Below, piece by piece: positions 29,153-37,619 of a stretch of 64,000 bases of DNA. Both the position numbers and the translations under genes were made by a program. This stretch comes from CAWDDG01 sp963801065. GTDB lineage: Bacteria; Actinomycetota; Actinomycetes; Jiangellales; Jiangellaceae. How positions within the stretch are numbered: the first letter of the stretch is position 1; each line of letters opens with the position of its first letter. The stretch covers positions 930,001 through 994,000 of the forward strand of contig CAWDDG010000008.1 in assembly GCA_963801065.1 (NCBI GenBank). The letters are read 5' to 3'. Under the pieces are notes generated by a model. It did not search any database and was not told the DNA's origin. It saw only the letters and a list, made by a program, of their open reading frames with translations.

Positions 29153-29324
29153 CATCGGCGGCGGGCCCGAGTGCTGTCGCCCCGAGGCCAGGCTGCGGCT
29201 GCCGCGCCGCGATGCGCTTCGCGATGTGCCCGGCCTGACCCGCGCCGATGATGACCGTCTCGAAGCGCTCCGGAGCGCCACGCTCGGGCCGGCTGGGTCC
29301 GGGCCCGTGATCGTCTTGGCTCAT
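29142..29324 (-). pseudogene. Remnant of a FAD/NAD(P)-binding oxidoreductase N-terminus
   Basis: A 60-codon minus-strand frame contains ERFETVIIGAGQAGHIAKRI, a good Rossmann dinucleotide-binding motif (GxGxxG) like that at the start of flavin monooxygenases. The similarity ends after about 20 residues and the frame runs into unrelated sequence and a stop, overlapping the end of the toxin gene. It is most likely the stump of a deleted gene, though a chance motif cannot be excluded. Confidence 0.35.
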
Positions 29325-29375
29325 CGTCGCCCTCCACTGGCGGCTGGGCCCTGGGTGGTTCCTGCGGCTTCCACG

Positions 29376-29744
29376 CTAGAGAGCGCCCGCCGTCGCCGCT
29401 TCGGGCGAAGCAACCAAGTCCGCCGGTCTGCGGGTCATGGGCATTTCTGTGTAGCGCCGCTTCTGCCTGGCCGCTCTGGAGGCGCCGCGGTAGCGCAGGT
29501 ACCAGAACAGCATCAACGCCGTCGAGACCAGGTAGAACGAGTGCAACGCCCAGACCGGTCCGACCGGTAGGTGGAACACGTAGACGGAATGAACGACATT
29601 GCCCACGTTGGCGAGCAGGATGTTGCCCAGGCTGTAGGAACCGAGATCCTTCGTCTGTGCGGCCTTCGTCAGCATGGGCAGCATGCTGGCGGCGAAGATC
29701 GTCGTCGATACCGCGCCGGCGACGAGGGGAAGGCTGAGGTCCAT
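29376..29744 (-). CDS. Small PQ-loop/SemiSWEET-like membrane protein
   Basis: A 122-residue protein with three predicted helices: LPLVAGAVSTTIFAASMLPML, SLGNILLANVGNVVHSVYVF and ALHSFYLVSTALMLFWYLRY. A hydrophilic basic tail follows. One three-helix bundle with a Pro in the first helix resembles SemiSWEET-type small transporters, but I do not see a definitive PQ motif, so the assignment is tentative. The start ATG 29744 is preceded by GGGAGG on the minus strand. The neighbours give no hint of substrate. Confidence 0.6.
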   Translation of the reverse strand: MDLSLPLVAGAVSTTIFAASMLPMLTKAAQTKDLGSYSLGNILLANVGNVVHSVYVFHLPVGPVWALHSFYLVSTALMLFWYLRYRGASRAARQKRRYTEMPMTRRPADLVASPEAATAGAL

Positions 29745-29873
29745 CGCTGCCTCCCGCCCGGATGTGCACACCGCTTCAGGGCAGGACGCTACGAGGCCGG
29801 CGCCGTGGCCGCGTCGGGAGAAGGGTCCATCTTCTCCACACAGCTGGATGTGGGTATTTCTGCGCAGCGGTGG

Positions 29874-31511
29874 CTAGACCAGGTCGTGCTCGTAGGCGTA
29901 CGCGGTGGCCGCCGACCTGGACGACAGGCCCAGCTTGGTGAAGATGTTGCTGATGTGCCTGGCGACTGTCTTCTCGCTGAGGAAGAGGTCGCCGGCGATC
30001 ACCCGGTTCGTCTTGCCTGCTGCCACGAGCTGGAGCACCTGCATCTCGCGCGCGGTCAGGCCGCCTTTGGCTGTTGCGGCTGCCCTCCGGGAGAGCGCGT
30101 CGAGTTGGGCGAGGTCGGGCGCGGCGCCGAGCTGCCGGAACGCCCAGCCCGCCGCGTCCAACTCCATCAGCGCGGTGTCCTCGTCCCCGAGATCCCGGCA
30201 GGCGCGTCCGATGAGCACCCGGGCCCGGGCGGCCTCGTACGGCGCTTCGAGCTCGTGCCATGCGGTCCACGCACCGCGCAGCACACCCAGAGCGGCACGC
30301 GGCTCGCCTTCGGCCAGCAGGACGGCACCCTCCGCGCGGGCGGCCGCCGCACGTAGCGGCGGCGAGTCGAAGTCTGCGGCGATCTCGGACAGCTCGCCCG
30401 CAGCGCTCCTGGCAGCTTGGGTGTCTCCGGTGGCAAGGACGATGTCGACGTAGGCGCCGAGCAACCTCGACCGGGTCACGTCATCCTGCGCCTCGCCAAC
30501 CGCGCGGTCGATCGCCGCAGCGGCGGCGTCGATCTGCCCCTGCGCGAGCCGAAGCTGCGCGAGGCCGGGCTGGGGCTGGCGGCCGTGCCTGCTGGCCGTC
30601 CGGTACGCCTCCTCGGCCTTGGCGAACTCCCCACGGAGTCGATGAAGCTCAGCCTGCTCGTAGATTGCGGCACCGATGGCCGGATGACCGGGCGACATCA
30701 GGAAGCGTTCGCACGCCCGTTGGGCTTCGTCGATCGCGTCCAGCCACTCACCGTGCAGCACCATGATCTGCGTGCGGTGCACCAGGCATTGGCCGCTGTA
30801 TGGGACCAGTCCCTGCTGTGATTCACACCAGTGCGTCAGCGCCGCCGTCCACTCTTGAGCCCGGCGCAGATCGGAGATCTCCTGACACGCCTCGATCACG
30901 CTGCAGTAGACGTTCCCCGCGACGATGGGGGAGACCTCACCGGACGTGACCGCCACCATCGCCTCGTCGAGAAGGGCAAGACCTTCGACGATCTTGCCCA
31001 TGTGGAGCAGCGTGCGTCCCTGGCCCATCCGGGCAAGGCCGATCAGATCCCGGTCACCGAACCTGCTGCCGATGGCGGCGGCCTGGGTGAACGTGGCGTT
31101 CCCGGTCTCGTAGTCCCCGGCCATCGTGGCCTGGAATGCTGCCGCCGACAGCAGATATCCCAGCTCCACACAGTCGCGCTCCCCGTCCTCGAGCAACCGG
31201 CGGGCGCGAGCCAGCCAGCCACCACCGCGGGCGAAGTCGCCGGTGTGCATGAGGTTGAAGCCGAGCCAGAATGCGCATCGGGCCGCTCGTTCCACGTCCC
31301 CACTGTCAACGAGCGCGTGATGCGCACGTTCCAACAGGTGCACGCACTCGTCGTCCTTGCCGACCAGGTGAGCGGCCACCGCAAGGCGTTCGAGATCCTC
31401 GGGCTCCAGCGCCGTCTCGCGGTCCGCGTCCGAGAGGTGGGCATAGGCGTCCGCCCATAGGTGCCGATCTATGGACACCCGGCCCTGATCGAGTACGTCG
31501 GCCGTGGTCAT
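29874..31511 (-). CDS. TPR-containing LuxR-family transcriptional regulator
   Basis: A 545-residue regulator. Most of it is alpha-helical TPR-like repeats (for example ALVDSGDVERAARCAFWLGF, ETGNATFTQAAAIGSRFGDR, GEFAKAEEAYRTASRHGR). The last 60 residues are a LuxR/NarL helix-turn-helix: GLTAREMQVLQLVAAGKTNR, VIAGDLFLSEKTVARHIS, NIFTKLGLSSRSAATAYAYE. No N-terminal ATPase is present, unlike full LAL regulators. The start ATG 31511 has GGGAGAG 3 bp upstream. The target genes are unknown. It is divergent from the MoxR gene, with 140 bp between. Confidence 0.88.
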   Translation of the reverse strand: MTTADVLDQGRVSIDRHLWADAYAHLSDADRETALEPEDLERLAVAAHLVGKDDECVHLLERAHHALVDSGDVERAARCAFWLGFNLMHTGDFARGGGWLARARRLLEDGERDCVELGYLLSAAAFQATMAGDYETGNATFTQAAAIGSRFGDRDLIGLARMGQGRTLLHMGKIVEGLALLDEAMVAVTSGEVSPIVAGNVYCSVIEACQEISDLRRAQEWTAALTHWCESQQGLVPYSGQCLVHRTQIMVLHGEWLDAIDEAQRACERFLMSPGHPAIGAAIYEQAELHRLRGEFAKAEEAYRTASRHGRQPQPGLAQLRLAQGQIDAAAAAIDRAVGEAQDDVTRSRLLGAYVDIVLATGDTQAARSAAGELSEIAADFDSPPLRAAAARAEGAVLLAEGEPRAALGVLRGAWTAWHELEAPYEAARARVLIGRACRDLGDEDTALMELDAAGWAFRQLGAAPDLAQLDALSRRAAATAKGGLTAREMQVLQLVAAGKTNRVIAGDLFLSEKTVARHISNIFTKLGLSSRSAATAYAYEHDLV

Positions 31512-31639
31512 CGACTCTCCCACCGCGAGCGGCTGTCGAGCGCCCAGCTATCCGGTTGCCCGGCGCATCATGCAACCTACCGCCGTCGCTCCCTTGTCGA
31601 GTACGAGGTCGGGCCCTGCGTGGGCCGCGAGCGGCAACG

Positions 31640-31645
31640 TAGCGT
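31640..31645 (+). promoter_or_regulatory. Leaderless-type -10 element (TAGCGT) for the MoxR operon
   Basis: TAGCGT ends 6 bp before the ATG at 31652. It would drive the MoxR-VWA-XdhC-MocA operon as a leaderless transcript from the gap shared with the divergent LuxR gene. Confidence 0.4.
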
Positions 31646-31651
31646 AGGAGC

Positions 31652-32536
31652 ATGGACCTCCCCGAGTCGCCGAGCGAGCTTGCCGACCGGTTGGACGGAG
31701 TCGACTATCTGGCCGACGACGGCCTGGCGACGGCGGCGTTCCTCGCCCTGCGGATGGGCCGCCCGCTGTTCGTCGAGGGCGAGGCCGGCGTGGGCAAGAC
31801 GTCGCTCGCGCAGGCCCTGGCCGACGTGCTCGCGGCGCCGCTGATCCGGCTTCAATGCTACGAGGGACTCGACGCCGCCCAGGCGCTCTACGACTGGGAC
31901 TTCCCCCGGCAGCTCCTGCACCTACGGGCCGCGGAGGCCGCCGGGGTGACCGACGCCGACCAGCTCGAGCACGAGCTCTACGACCGCAGGTTCCTCGTGG
32001 CGAGACCGCTGCTCCAGGCCCTCGAGGCCAGCACTTCGGAGCGGCCGGCTGTCCTGCTCGTCGACGAGGTCGACCGGGCCGACGACGAGTTCGAGGCGTT
32101 CCTGCTCGAGATGCTGAGCGACTTCACCGTGTCGATCCCCGAGATCGGCACGATCCGAGCCCTGCGCCCGCCGGTCGTCGTCGTGACGAGCAACCGGACC
32201 CGGGACGTTCACGACGCCCTGAAGCGGCGCTGTCTGTACCACTGGCTCGACCATCCGGATTTCGAACGCGAGGTCGCGGTGATCCGCCGTCGGATCCCCG
32301 ACGCTGGCGAGCGGCTGGCCACCGACGTCGCCAAGGCGGCGCAGAGCCTGCGGCGGATGGACCTGGTCAAGCCTCCAGGGCTGGCCGAGTCCATCGACTG
32401 GACCGCGGCGCTGGCCACGCTCGGGGCCCGCGAACTCGACCGTGACCTGGCGGCCCGGACGCTGGGTGCCGCGGTGAAGTACCGGGAGGACCAGGACCGG
32501 GTGCTCGCCGCCGTCGCCGACGGAGGGCTGGGATGA
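31652..32536 (+). CDS. MoxR-family AAA+ ATPase (CoxD-like)
   Basis: A 294-residue AAA+ ATPase. Walker A is GEAGVGKTS (43-51), Walker B LLVDEVDRAD (about 135-144), sensor 1 VVVTSNRTRDVHDALKRRCL. CoxD, the corresponding protein of the CO dehydrogenase clusters, is needed to mature the Mo/Cu active site. MoxR proteins act as chaperones with a VWA partner, which is encoded next with a 4-bp overlap. Here the target is presumably the Mo-hydroxylase encoded at 41.7-45.5 kb. Confidence 0.9.
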   Translation: MDLPESPSELADRLDGVDYLADDGLATAAFLALRMGRPLFVEGEAGVGKTSLAQALADVLAAPLIRLQCYEGLDAAQALYDWDFPRQLLHLRAAEAAGVTDADQLEHELYDRRFLVARPLLQALEASTSERPAVLLVDEVDRADDEFEAFLLEMLSDFTVSIPEIGTIRALRPPVVVVTSNRTRDVHDALKRRCLYHWLDHPDFEREVAVIRRRIPDAGERLATDVAKAAQSLRRMDLVKPPGLAESIDWTAALATLGARELDRDLAARTLGAAVKYREDQDRVLAAVADGGLG

Positions 32537-33648
32537 CCACCGCGGTCAGCGCACTGGTCGGCTTCGCCCGCACACTGCGGGCGGCCGGCGTACCGGCCGG
32601 TCCGGCGCGGGTGCACGCGTGGGTCGAGGCGCTCGGTTTCCTCGACGCTGCGCGGACGGCGGATGTGTACTGGGCGGGACGGCTGACCCTGTGCGCCGGC
32701 CCGGAGGAGCTCACGGCATACGACGCGGCCTTCGCCGCATACTTCGGGGAGACTCCGTTCAGCGCACCACGTCGCGTCCTGCGTCCGATGACGCTCACCG
32801 TCGCGTTGCCCGAGGGCGACGGCGCGGCAGGCGCGGATGACGAGGCCGGTGCCGAGCACGCCGCCCTGACGGCGACAGCCAGCCGGGTCGAGGTGCTGCG
32901 CCACCGCGACCTGGCCGAGCTCACCCCGGCGGAGCGCGCCGAGGTCAGCCGCCTCCTCGCGGCGCTGCGGCCGACCGGTCCCCGCCGGCGGACCCGGCGC
33001 CACCAGCCGTCGCACCACGGGCAGCTCGACGCCCATCGCACGGTCCGGGCGATGCTCCGCCGCGGCGGCGAACCGGCACGGCTGTACCACCGCACGCGTG
33101 CGTCCGTGCCGCGACGGCTCGTGCTTCTCGTCGACGTCAGCGGTTCCATGGCGGCCTATTCCGACGGACTGCTGCGATTCGCTCATGCCGCCTGCCGGAG
33201 GCGACACTCGACCGAGGTGTTCACCGTGGGAACCAGGCTGACCCGGGTCAGCCGGGAGCTGCGCGGTCCGGACCCGGACGCTGCGCTGGCGGCCGCCGGC
33301 GCAGCCGTGCCGGACTGGAGCGGCGGCACCCGGCTCGGCGAGCAGGTCAAGGCCTTCCTCGACCGGTGGGGCCAGCGCGGCACGGCCCGCGGTGCCGTCG
33401 TCGTCGTGGCGAGCGACGGGTGGGAGCGCGGCGACGTCGAGCAGCTGGCGGATCAGATGCGCCGGCTGCGACGCCTCGCCCACCAGGTCGTCTGGGTGAG
33501 TCCGCATGCGGGCAAGGACGGCTTCGCACCCGAGACCGCAGGCCTTCGTGCGGCGCTGCCTTCGGTCGACGTCCTGGTCGCCGGCCACACGGTCGACACG
33601 CTCGAACAGCTCGCCGACCTGCTCTGCCGGGAGGAACGCCATGCGTGA
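32533..33648 (+). CDS. VWA-domain (CoxE-like) protein
   Basis: A 371-residue protein. The C-terminal half is a von Willebrand A domain with the metal-ion-dependent site DVSGSM (201-206), later STEVFTVGTRLTRVSREL and VVVVASDGWERGD. The N-terminal half is helical with a basic linker (PRRRTRRHQPSHHG). CoxE partners CoxD in activation of carbon monoxide dehydrogenase-type enzymes. The overlap of 4 bp with the MoxR gene and 8 bp with the next gene indicates an operon. Confidence 0.9.
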   Translation: MTTAVSALVGFARTLRAAGVPAGPARVHAWVEALGFLDAARTADVYWAGRLTLCAGPEELTAYDAAFAAYFGETPFSAPRRVLRPMTLTVALPEGDGAAGADDEAGAEHAALTATASRVEVLRHRDLAELTPAERAEVSRLLAALRPTGPRRRTRRHQPSHHGQLDAHRTVRAMLRRGGEPARLYHRTRASVPRRLVLLVDVSGSMAAYSDGLLRFAHAACRRRHSTEVFTVGTRLTRVSRELRGPDPDAALAAAGAAVPDWSGGTRLGEQVKAFLDRWGQRGTARGAVVVVASDGWERGDVEQLADQMRRLRRLAHQVVWVSPHAGKDGFAPETAGLRAALPSVDVLVAGHTVDTLEQLADLLCREERHA

Positions 33649-34747
33649 TGTCCTCGATCGTCTGCTGGGCTGGTGGTCCGACGGCGAGCGGGTCGCGGTC
33701 GGGACCGTGGTGCGGACGTGGAGCTCCGCGCCGCGATCGGCCGGAGCGGCGATGCTGGTCGGCCCGGGCGGTGAGGCCGTGGGAAGTGTCTCGGGCGGTT
33801 GCGTCGAAGGCGCCGTCTACGAGGTCGCGGACCGGGTTCTGGGCGGCGCGACGCCGAGCCTGGAGCACTACGGGGTGAGTGACGACGACGCTTTCGCCGT
33901 CGGACTGACCTGCGGCGGCACGATCGAGGTCTTCGTCGAGGCCGTGGACCGGGACTCCTTCCCCGGGCTGGATGCGCTTGCCGACGACATCGCCGGGCGG
34001 CGGCCGGTGGCGCTGGCAACGGTGACCACCGGCCCCGGCCCGCTGGGTGCGCACCTCGTCGTACGGCCTGATGGGCGGGACGGGTCGCTCGGCAGCGACC
34101 GACTGGACGACGCCATTGCTGACGACGCTCGCGGCATGCTCGACCAGGGCATGACGGGTATGCGCCGGTACGGCCCGCAGGGTGAACGCCGCGGCGACGA
34201 GCTGGGCGTCTTCGTCCAGTCCTTCGCGCCGCCGCCACGGATGCTGGTGTTCGGTGCCATCGACTTCGCCGCGGCGGTGGCCCGGGTCGGCGCGTTCCTC
34301 GGCTACCACGTGACGGTCTGCGACGCGCGGCCGGTGTTCGCGACCCGGGCCCGGTTCCCGGACGCCGATGAGGTCGTCGTCCGCTGGCCGCACGAGTACC
34401 TCGCCGAGACGGCGGTCGACGAGCGCACCGTGATCTGTGTGCTGACCCACGACCCGAAGTTCGACATCCCGTTGCTCGAGGTGGCGTTGCGTACACCGGC
34501 TGCGTACGTCGGCGCGATGGGATCACGGCGTACGCACGACGACCGGCTCGCCCGGCTGCGCGAGCGCGGGCTGTCCGACAAGGAGGTGGCCCGGCTGGCC
34601 GCGCCCATCGGGCTCGACATCGGCGCCCGGACGCCCGAGGAAACGGCGGTCTCGGTCGCGGCCGAGATCGTCTCGGCGCGCTGGGGTGGCAGCGGCCGAC
34701 CGCTGTCCGAGACTGCCGGGCCGATCCACCGGGAGCACCCGGCGTGA
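33641..34747 (+). CDS. XdhC/CoxF-like molybdenum hydroxylase maturation factor
   Basis: A 368-residue XdhC/CoxI-family protein. The N-terminal XdhC domain has VVRTWSSAPRSAGAAMLV and VGSVSGGCVEGAVYEVA, with VGLTCGGTIEVFVE. The C-terminal Rossmann domain has PRMLVFGAIDFAAAVARVGA, VCVLTHDPKFD-like ICVLTHDPKFDIPLLEVAL and YVGAMGSRRTHDDR. Such proteins bind the molybdopterin cofactor, help its sulfuration and insert it into xanthine-dehydrogenase-family enzymes. It is translationally coupled on both sides. Confidence 0.92.
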   Translation: MRDVLDRLLGWWSDGERVAVGTVVRTWSSAPRSAGAAMLVGPGGEAVGSVSGGCVEGAVYEVADRVLGGATPSLEHYGVSDDDAFAVGLTCGGTIEVFVEAVDRDSFPGLDALADDIAGRRPVALATVTTGPGPLGAHLVVRPDGRDGSLGSDRLDDAIADDARGMLDQGMTGMRRYGPQGERRGDELGVFVQSFAPPPRMLVFGAIDFAAAVARVGAFLGYHVTVCDARPVFATRARFPDADEVVVRWPHEYLAETAVDERTVICVLTHDPKFDIPLLEVALRTPAAYVGAMGSRRTHDDRLARLRERGLSDKEVARLAAPIGLDIGARTPEETAVSVAAEIVSARWGGSGRPLSETAGPIHREHPA

Positions 34748-35337
34748 GTCGAGAGCCTGCGCGCGGTCCGATGGTCGCCGGCCTCGTACTCGCCGCAGGC
34801 GAAGGCCGCCGCTACGGCCGGCCCAAGGCATTGGTGGAGCTGGACGGTGAGCGGCTGGTCGACCGCGCCGTCCGCATCGCTGGCGACGGCGGCTGCGCGC
34901 CGGTCGTGGTGGTCGCGGGTGCCGCCCCGTTGGTGGTCGCCGGCGCCATTGTCGTCGACAATCCTGGCTGGGCGGCGGGTATGGGTTCTTCACTGCGGGC
35001 GGGCTTGGCGGCACTGCCGGAGAGCGCGAGCGGGGTCGTCGTGCTACTGGTCGACACCCCGTGGCTCGACCCCGAGGCGGTGCGACGCCTGATCACCGCC
35101 CACAGCGCGGGTGCCGAACTGGCGGTGGCGACCTACGAGGGCGAGCGCGGCCACCCGGTGCTGATCGGGCGCGGCCACTGGCCCGGCGTCGTGACGATGG
35201 CGGTGGGCGACCACGGCGCGCGGAAGTATCTGGCGAGCCGGGCCGACGTGGTCGAGATCGACTGCACAGGTGCCGGCGACCCCAGCGACCTCGACGTGCC
35301 CCAGGACGCCGAGCGCCGTGGGCAGCCGCACGCCTGA
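34744..35337 (+). CDS. Molybdenum cofactor cytidylyltransferase-like NTP transferase (MocA/MobA family)
   Basis: A 197-residue nucleotidyltransferase. Visible are LVLAAGEGRRYGRPKAL (14-30, NTP-binding loop), LLVDTPWLDPEAVRRL with the metal Asp, and GHPVLIGRGHWPGV. MocA makes the cytidine dinucleotide form of Moco used by CO dehydrogenase/xanthine dehydrogenase-type enzymes; MobA makes the guanine form. Context with XdhC and a Mo-hydroxylase favours MocA. GTG start overlaps the upstream gene by 4 bp; last gene of this accessory operon. Confidence 0.88.
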   Translation: MSREPARGPMVAGLVLAAGEGRRYGRPKALVELDGERLVDRAVRIAGDGGCAPVVVVAGAAPLVVAGAIVVDNPGWAAGMGSSLRAGLAALPESASGVVVLLVDTPWLDPEAVRRLITAHSAGAELAVATYEGERGHPVLIGRGHWPGVVTMAVGDHGARKYLASRADVVEIDCTGAGDPSDLDVPQDAERRGQPHA

Positions 35338-35459
35338 TCGTCGGGCGACGACCCTTTCCCGGAGTCGGTTGGCCGAGAGGCCAACAGCTGGCAATCGTGT
35401 AGACGACTTCCGACGAGGGCTCGCGCTCCGGCGTCGGAACCGATCAGCCGAGGCGCCGC

Positions 35460-35465
35460 TAGGCT
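35460..35465 (+). promoter_or_regulatory. Leaderless-type -10 element (TAGGCT)
   Basis: TAGGCT ends 6 bp before the GTG of the membrane protein at 35472. This is the same motif and spacing seen before several other genes of the window that lack a ribosome site. Confidence 0.4.
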
Positions 35466-35471
35466 CTGCGC

Positions 35472-35837
35472 GTGGTCGACGGCCTCGCGACGGTCCTGGT
35501 CTTCCTCTCTGCGGCCTACGGAGCGTTCGCGCTGGTCATGGCCGTGGTGGGTCGGGCGCCGAGGGAGTACTTCGTGATCGCCTCGGCGGCGCTGCTGCTC
35601 GTCGTTCTGGTCCAGGTCGTCATCGCCGTCATCATGCTCGTCGCCGGCGACCGACCGGATGAGCTCGGCACGTTCGTCGGCTACCTCGTCGTCGCACTGA
35701 TCCTTCTTCCTGCGGGGACGCTCTGGGCGTTGGCGGAGCGTTCGCGCTGGGGCACCGCCGTGCTTGCAGTCGCCTGTCTCGCGCTGGTCGTGGTCGTGGT
35801 GCGGCTGCAGGACCTGTGGAGCACCGTCGGTGTGTGA
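35472..35837 (+). CDS. Small integral membrane protein
   Basis: A 121-residue protein with four hydrophobic segments: TVLVFLSAAYGAFALVMAVV, YFVIASAALLLVVLVQVVIA, FVGYLVVALILLPAGTLWAL and TAVLAVACLALVVVVVRL. I recognise no family motif. It forms a pair with the next membrane protein, overlapping it by 8 bp. The pair is inserted between the Mo-hydroxylase accessory operon and the convergent allG-like gene, with no evident functional link. Confidence 0.7.
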   Translation: MVDGLATVLVFLSAAYGAFALVMAVVGRAPREYFVIASAALLLVVLVQVVIAVIMLVAGDRPDELGTFVGYLVVALILLPAGTLWALAERSRWGTAVLAVACLALVVVVVRLQDLWSTVGV

Positions 35838-36261
35838 CGCGAAGCCGACGAACCGCGGTCCGGGTCGCGTGCTCGTCGCCGTCTATGCGGTGTTCGCGAT
35901 CTCGGCAAGCGCCCGGGCAGGCATCCAGATAGCGACCCACTTCGACGAGGCGCCGATCGCGTACCTTCTGTCGGCGCTCGCCGCGGTCGTCTACATCGTC
36001 GCGACGTTCGGGTTGGCTCGGTCGAGCCCCACATCGCGTCGCGTGGCGCTGGTCGCCTGCACGATCGAGCTGGTCGGCGTGCTCGTGGTCGGGACGCTGA
36101 GCGTGGTCTGGCCGGACGCCTTCCCCGATGCGACCGTCTGGTCCGGCTACGGGCGGGGCTACGGTTTCGTGCCCCTCGTCCTACCCGTCCTCGGCCTGCT
36201 GTGGCTGCGCAACACGGCGACCGGCACCGAGCGGGGGCGCCGCCTCGGCGAGGGCGTGTAG
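35830..36261 (+). CDS. Small integral membrane protein
   Basis: A 143-residue protein with about four helices: VLVAVYAVFAISASARAGIQ, YLLSALAAVVYIVATFGLAR, VALVACTIELVGVLVVGTLS and FVPLVLPVLGLLWLRN. No family is recognised. The start GTG 35830 overlaps the previous gene; GTG 35869 is another possibility. Its last 81 bp overlap the end of the convergent AllG-like gene, so one of the two C-termini may be shorter in reality. Confidence 0.65.
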   Translation: MCDAKPTNRGPGRVLVAVYAVFAISASARAGIQIATHFDEAPIAYLLSALAAVVYIVATFGLARSSPTSRRVALVACTIELVGVLVVGTLSVVWPDAFPDATVWSGYGRGYGFVPLVLPVLGLLWLRNTATGTERGRRLGEGV

Positions 36262-37614
36262 CGCCTGCACGAAGCATTCGGCGGGGGGGTTGACCAGGCC
36301 CGCGCCCACCTGGCCGGTGCCGGCCAGCCGTCCGGCCATGCCGGTGTTGATCTGAGGCAGCAGCCCGGTCTTCACGACCGCAGCGACGTCGATGCCGGTG
36401 GGTGCGCCCCGGAAGTCGAGGATCGGCAGCGCGAAGGCCGGGTTCTCGCCGACCGTGATCTCGTACATGAGCCGGGTCGTGCGCAGTGCGTCGGCTACGG
36501 TTCCGCCGACGAACCGGACGATCGCCGGTGCCGACGCCATGACGAAGCCGCCCAGGCCCATCGTTTCGGCGACAGCGGAGTCGCCGATGTCCGGGTTGGC
36601 GTCGTCGGGGCCGTAGGCGCCGAGGAACAGGCCCTCCGGAACCTGGGCCGGGCCGGTGAACCAGGTGTCGCCCGTTCCCGACACCTGGATGCCGAAGTCG
36701 GTGCCGTTGCGGGCCATCGTGGTCACGACGCTGCTGCCGGCGAGTCCGGCTGCCGAACCGGTCTGGAGCTTGCCGGCCGGCATGACCAGGTTGAGGAAGA
36801 AGTGGTCGTTCCCCGCCACGAAGCGGACGACGTCGGCGACGTGTCGAGGGTCTGCCGCCTCGATCAGGTCGGGCACGAGCTCCCGCATCAGCATCAGCGT
36901 GCCTGCCCGGTTCCGGTTGTGGCCCTCGTCGCCCATCTGGACCATCTGAGCGATGATCGCCTTGATGTCGACCGACCCGTGCCGGTTGACGGCGGCGTGC
37001 AGCGCGGGCCCGAGGACAGTCGCCATCCAGCGCAGCCGTTCGATCACGTCGGGGGAGTAGGCGCCGTAGCGGAGCACCCTGCCCAGCCCTTCGTTGAGCG
37101 AGCACCAGGCCGTGCCGCCATGTGTCGCGTCGCGGACTTCGAACACCCACATCGACGGCGAGATCACGCCTGCCATCGGGCCGACCGCGCCTCGGTGGTG
37201 GCATGACTCCAGGTGGACGCGACCGCCCGCCAGCGCCGCCTGGGCCTCGTCGGCGTCGCCGGCGAGGCCCTCGAAGAGCATGGCGCCGATCAGGGCGCCT
37301 CGTAACGGACCCGAAGCGCGTTCCCAGTCGATCGGCGGCCCGGCGTGGAGGAATTCACCGGTCCCCAGCCCCAATGCCTCTCGGGCCGGCCGGACATCGA
37401 CCAGGTCGGCGCCGGCGCTCAGCATCCGTGACACGGCCGCGTCATTGGCGGCGGCGCGCCTCGGGTCGGCGAGAACCCGCACCAGTGCATCGTCGGCGCC
37501 GGTCAGAGGGGGACGCCAGTCCACGCGCGTGACCTGCGCTGCCTGCGCGTCGAGAGCGTCGGCGAACAGGTCGACGCCGGCGGTGGCCACCCGGGGCTCG
37601 ACGGCGAGGTCCAC
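36181..37614 (-). CDS. allG: DUF1116 protein, AllG-like subunit of an oxamate carbamoyltransferase-type enzyme
   Basis: A 477-residue DUF1116 (YlbE) protein. Conserved-looking segments are CHHRGAVGPMAGVISPSMWV, MWVFEVRDATHGGTAWCSLNEGLG, IIAQMVQMGDEGHNRNRAGT, FVAGNDHFFLNLVMPAGKLQ and DFGIQVSGTGDTWFTGPAQV. In E. coli YlbE/AllG forms, with FdrA/AllF and YlbF/AllH, the enzyme that splits oxalurate with phosphate into oxamate and carbamoyl phosphate. All three are adjacent here on one strand. The real substrate is unknown because no allantoin genes accompany them. GTG 37614 is the start; allF ends 5 bp upstream. Confidence 0.82.
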   Translation of the reverse strand: MDLAVEPRVATAGVDLFADALDAQAAQVTRVDWRPPLTGADDALVRVLADPRRAAANDAAVSRMLSAGADLVDVRPAREALGLGTGEFLHAGPPIDWERASGPLRGALIGAMLFEGLAGDADEAQAALAGGRVHLESCHHRGAVGPMAGVISPSMWVFEVRDATHGGTAWCSLNEGLGRVLRYGAYSPDVIERLRWMATVLGPALHAAVNRHGSVDIKAIIAQMVQMGDEGHNRNRAGTLMLMRELVPDLIEAADPRHVADVVRFVAGNDHFFLNLVMPAGKLQTGSAAGLAGSSVVTTMARNGTDFGIQVSGTGDTWFTGPAQVPEGLFLGAYGPDDANPDIGDSAVAETMGLGGFVMASAPAIVRFVGGTVADALRTTRLMYEITVGENPAFALPILDFRGAPTGIDVAAVVKTGLLPQINTGMAGRLAGTGQVGAGLVNPPAECFVQALHALAEAAPPLGAGRRVAQPQQAEDG

Positions 37615-37619
37615 CCCGC

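Noticed and set aside
29113..29769. Overlapping minus-strand frame across the small membrane protein
   Set aside because: Out of frame with the hydrophobic, ribosome-site-supported gene at 29376-29744; Arg/Gly-rich without motifs. Only the short Rossmann stump is kept as a possible remnant.
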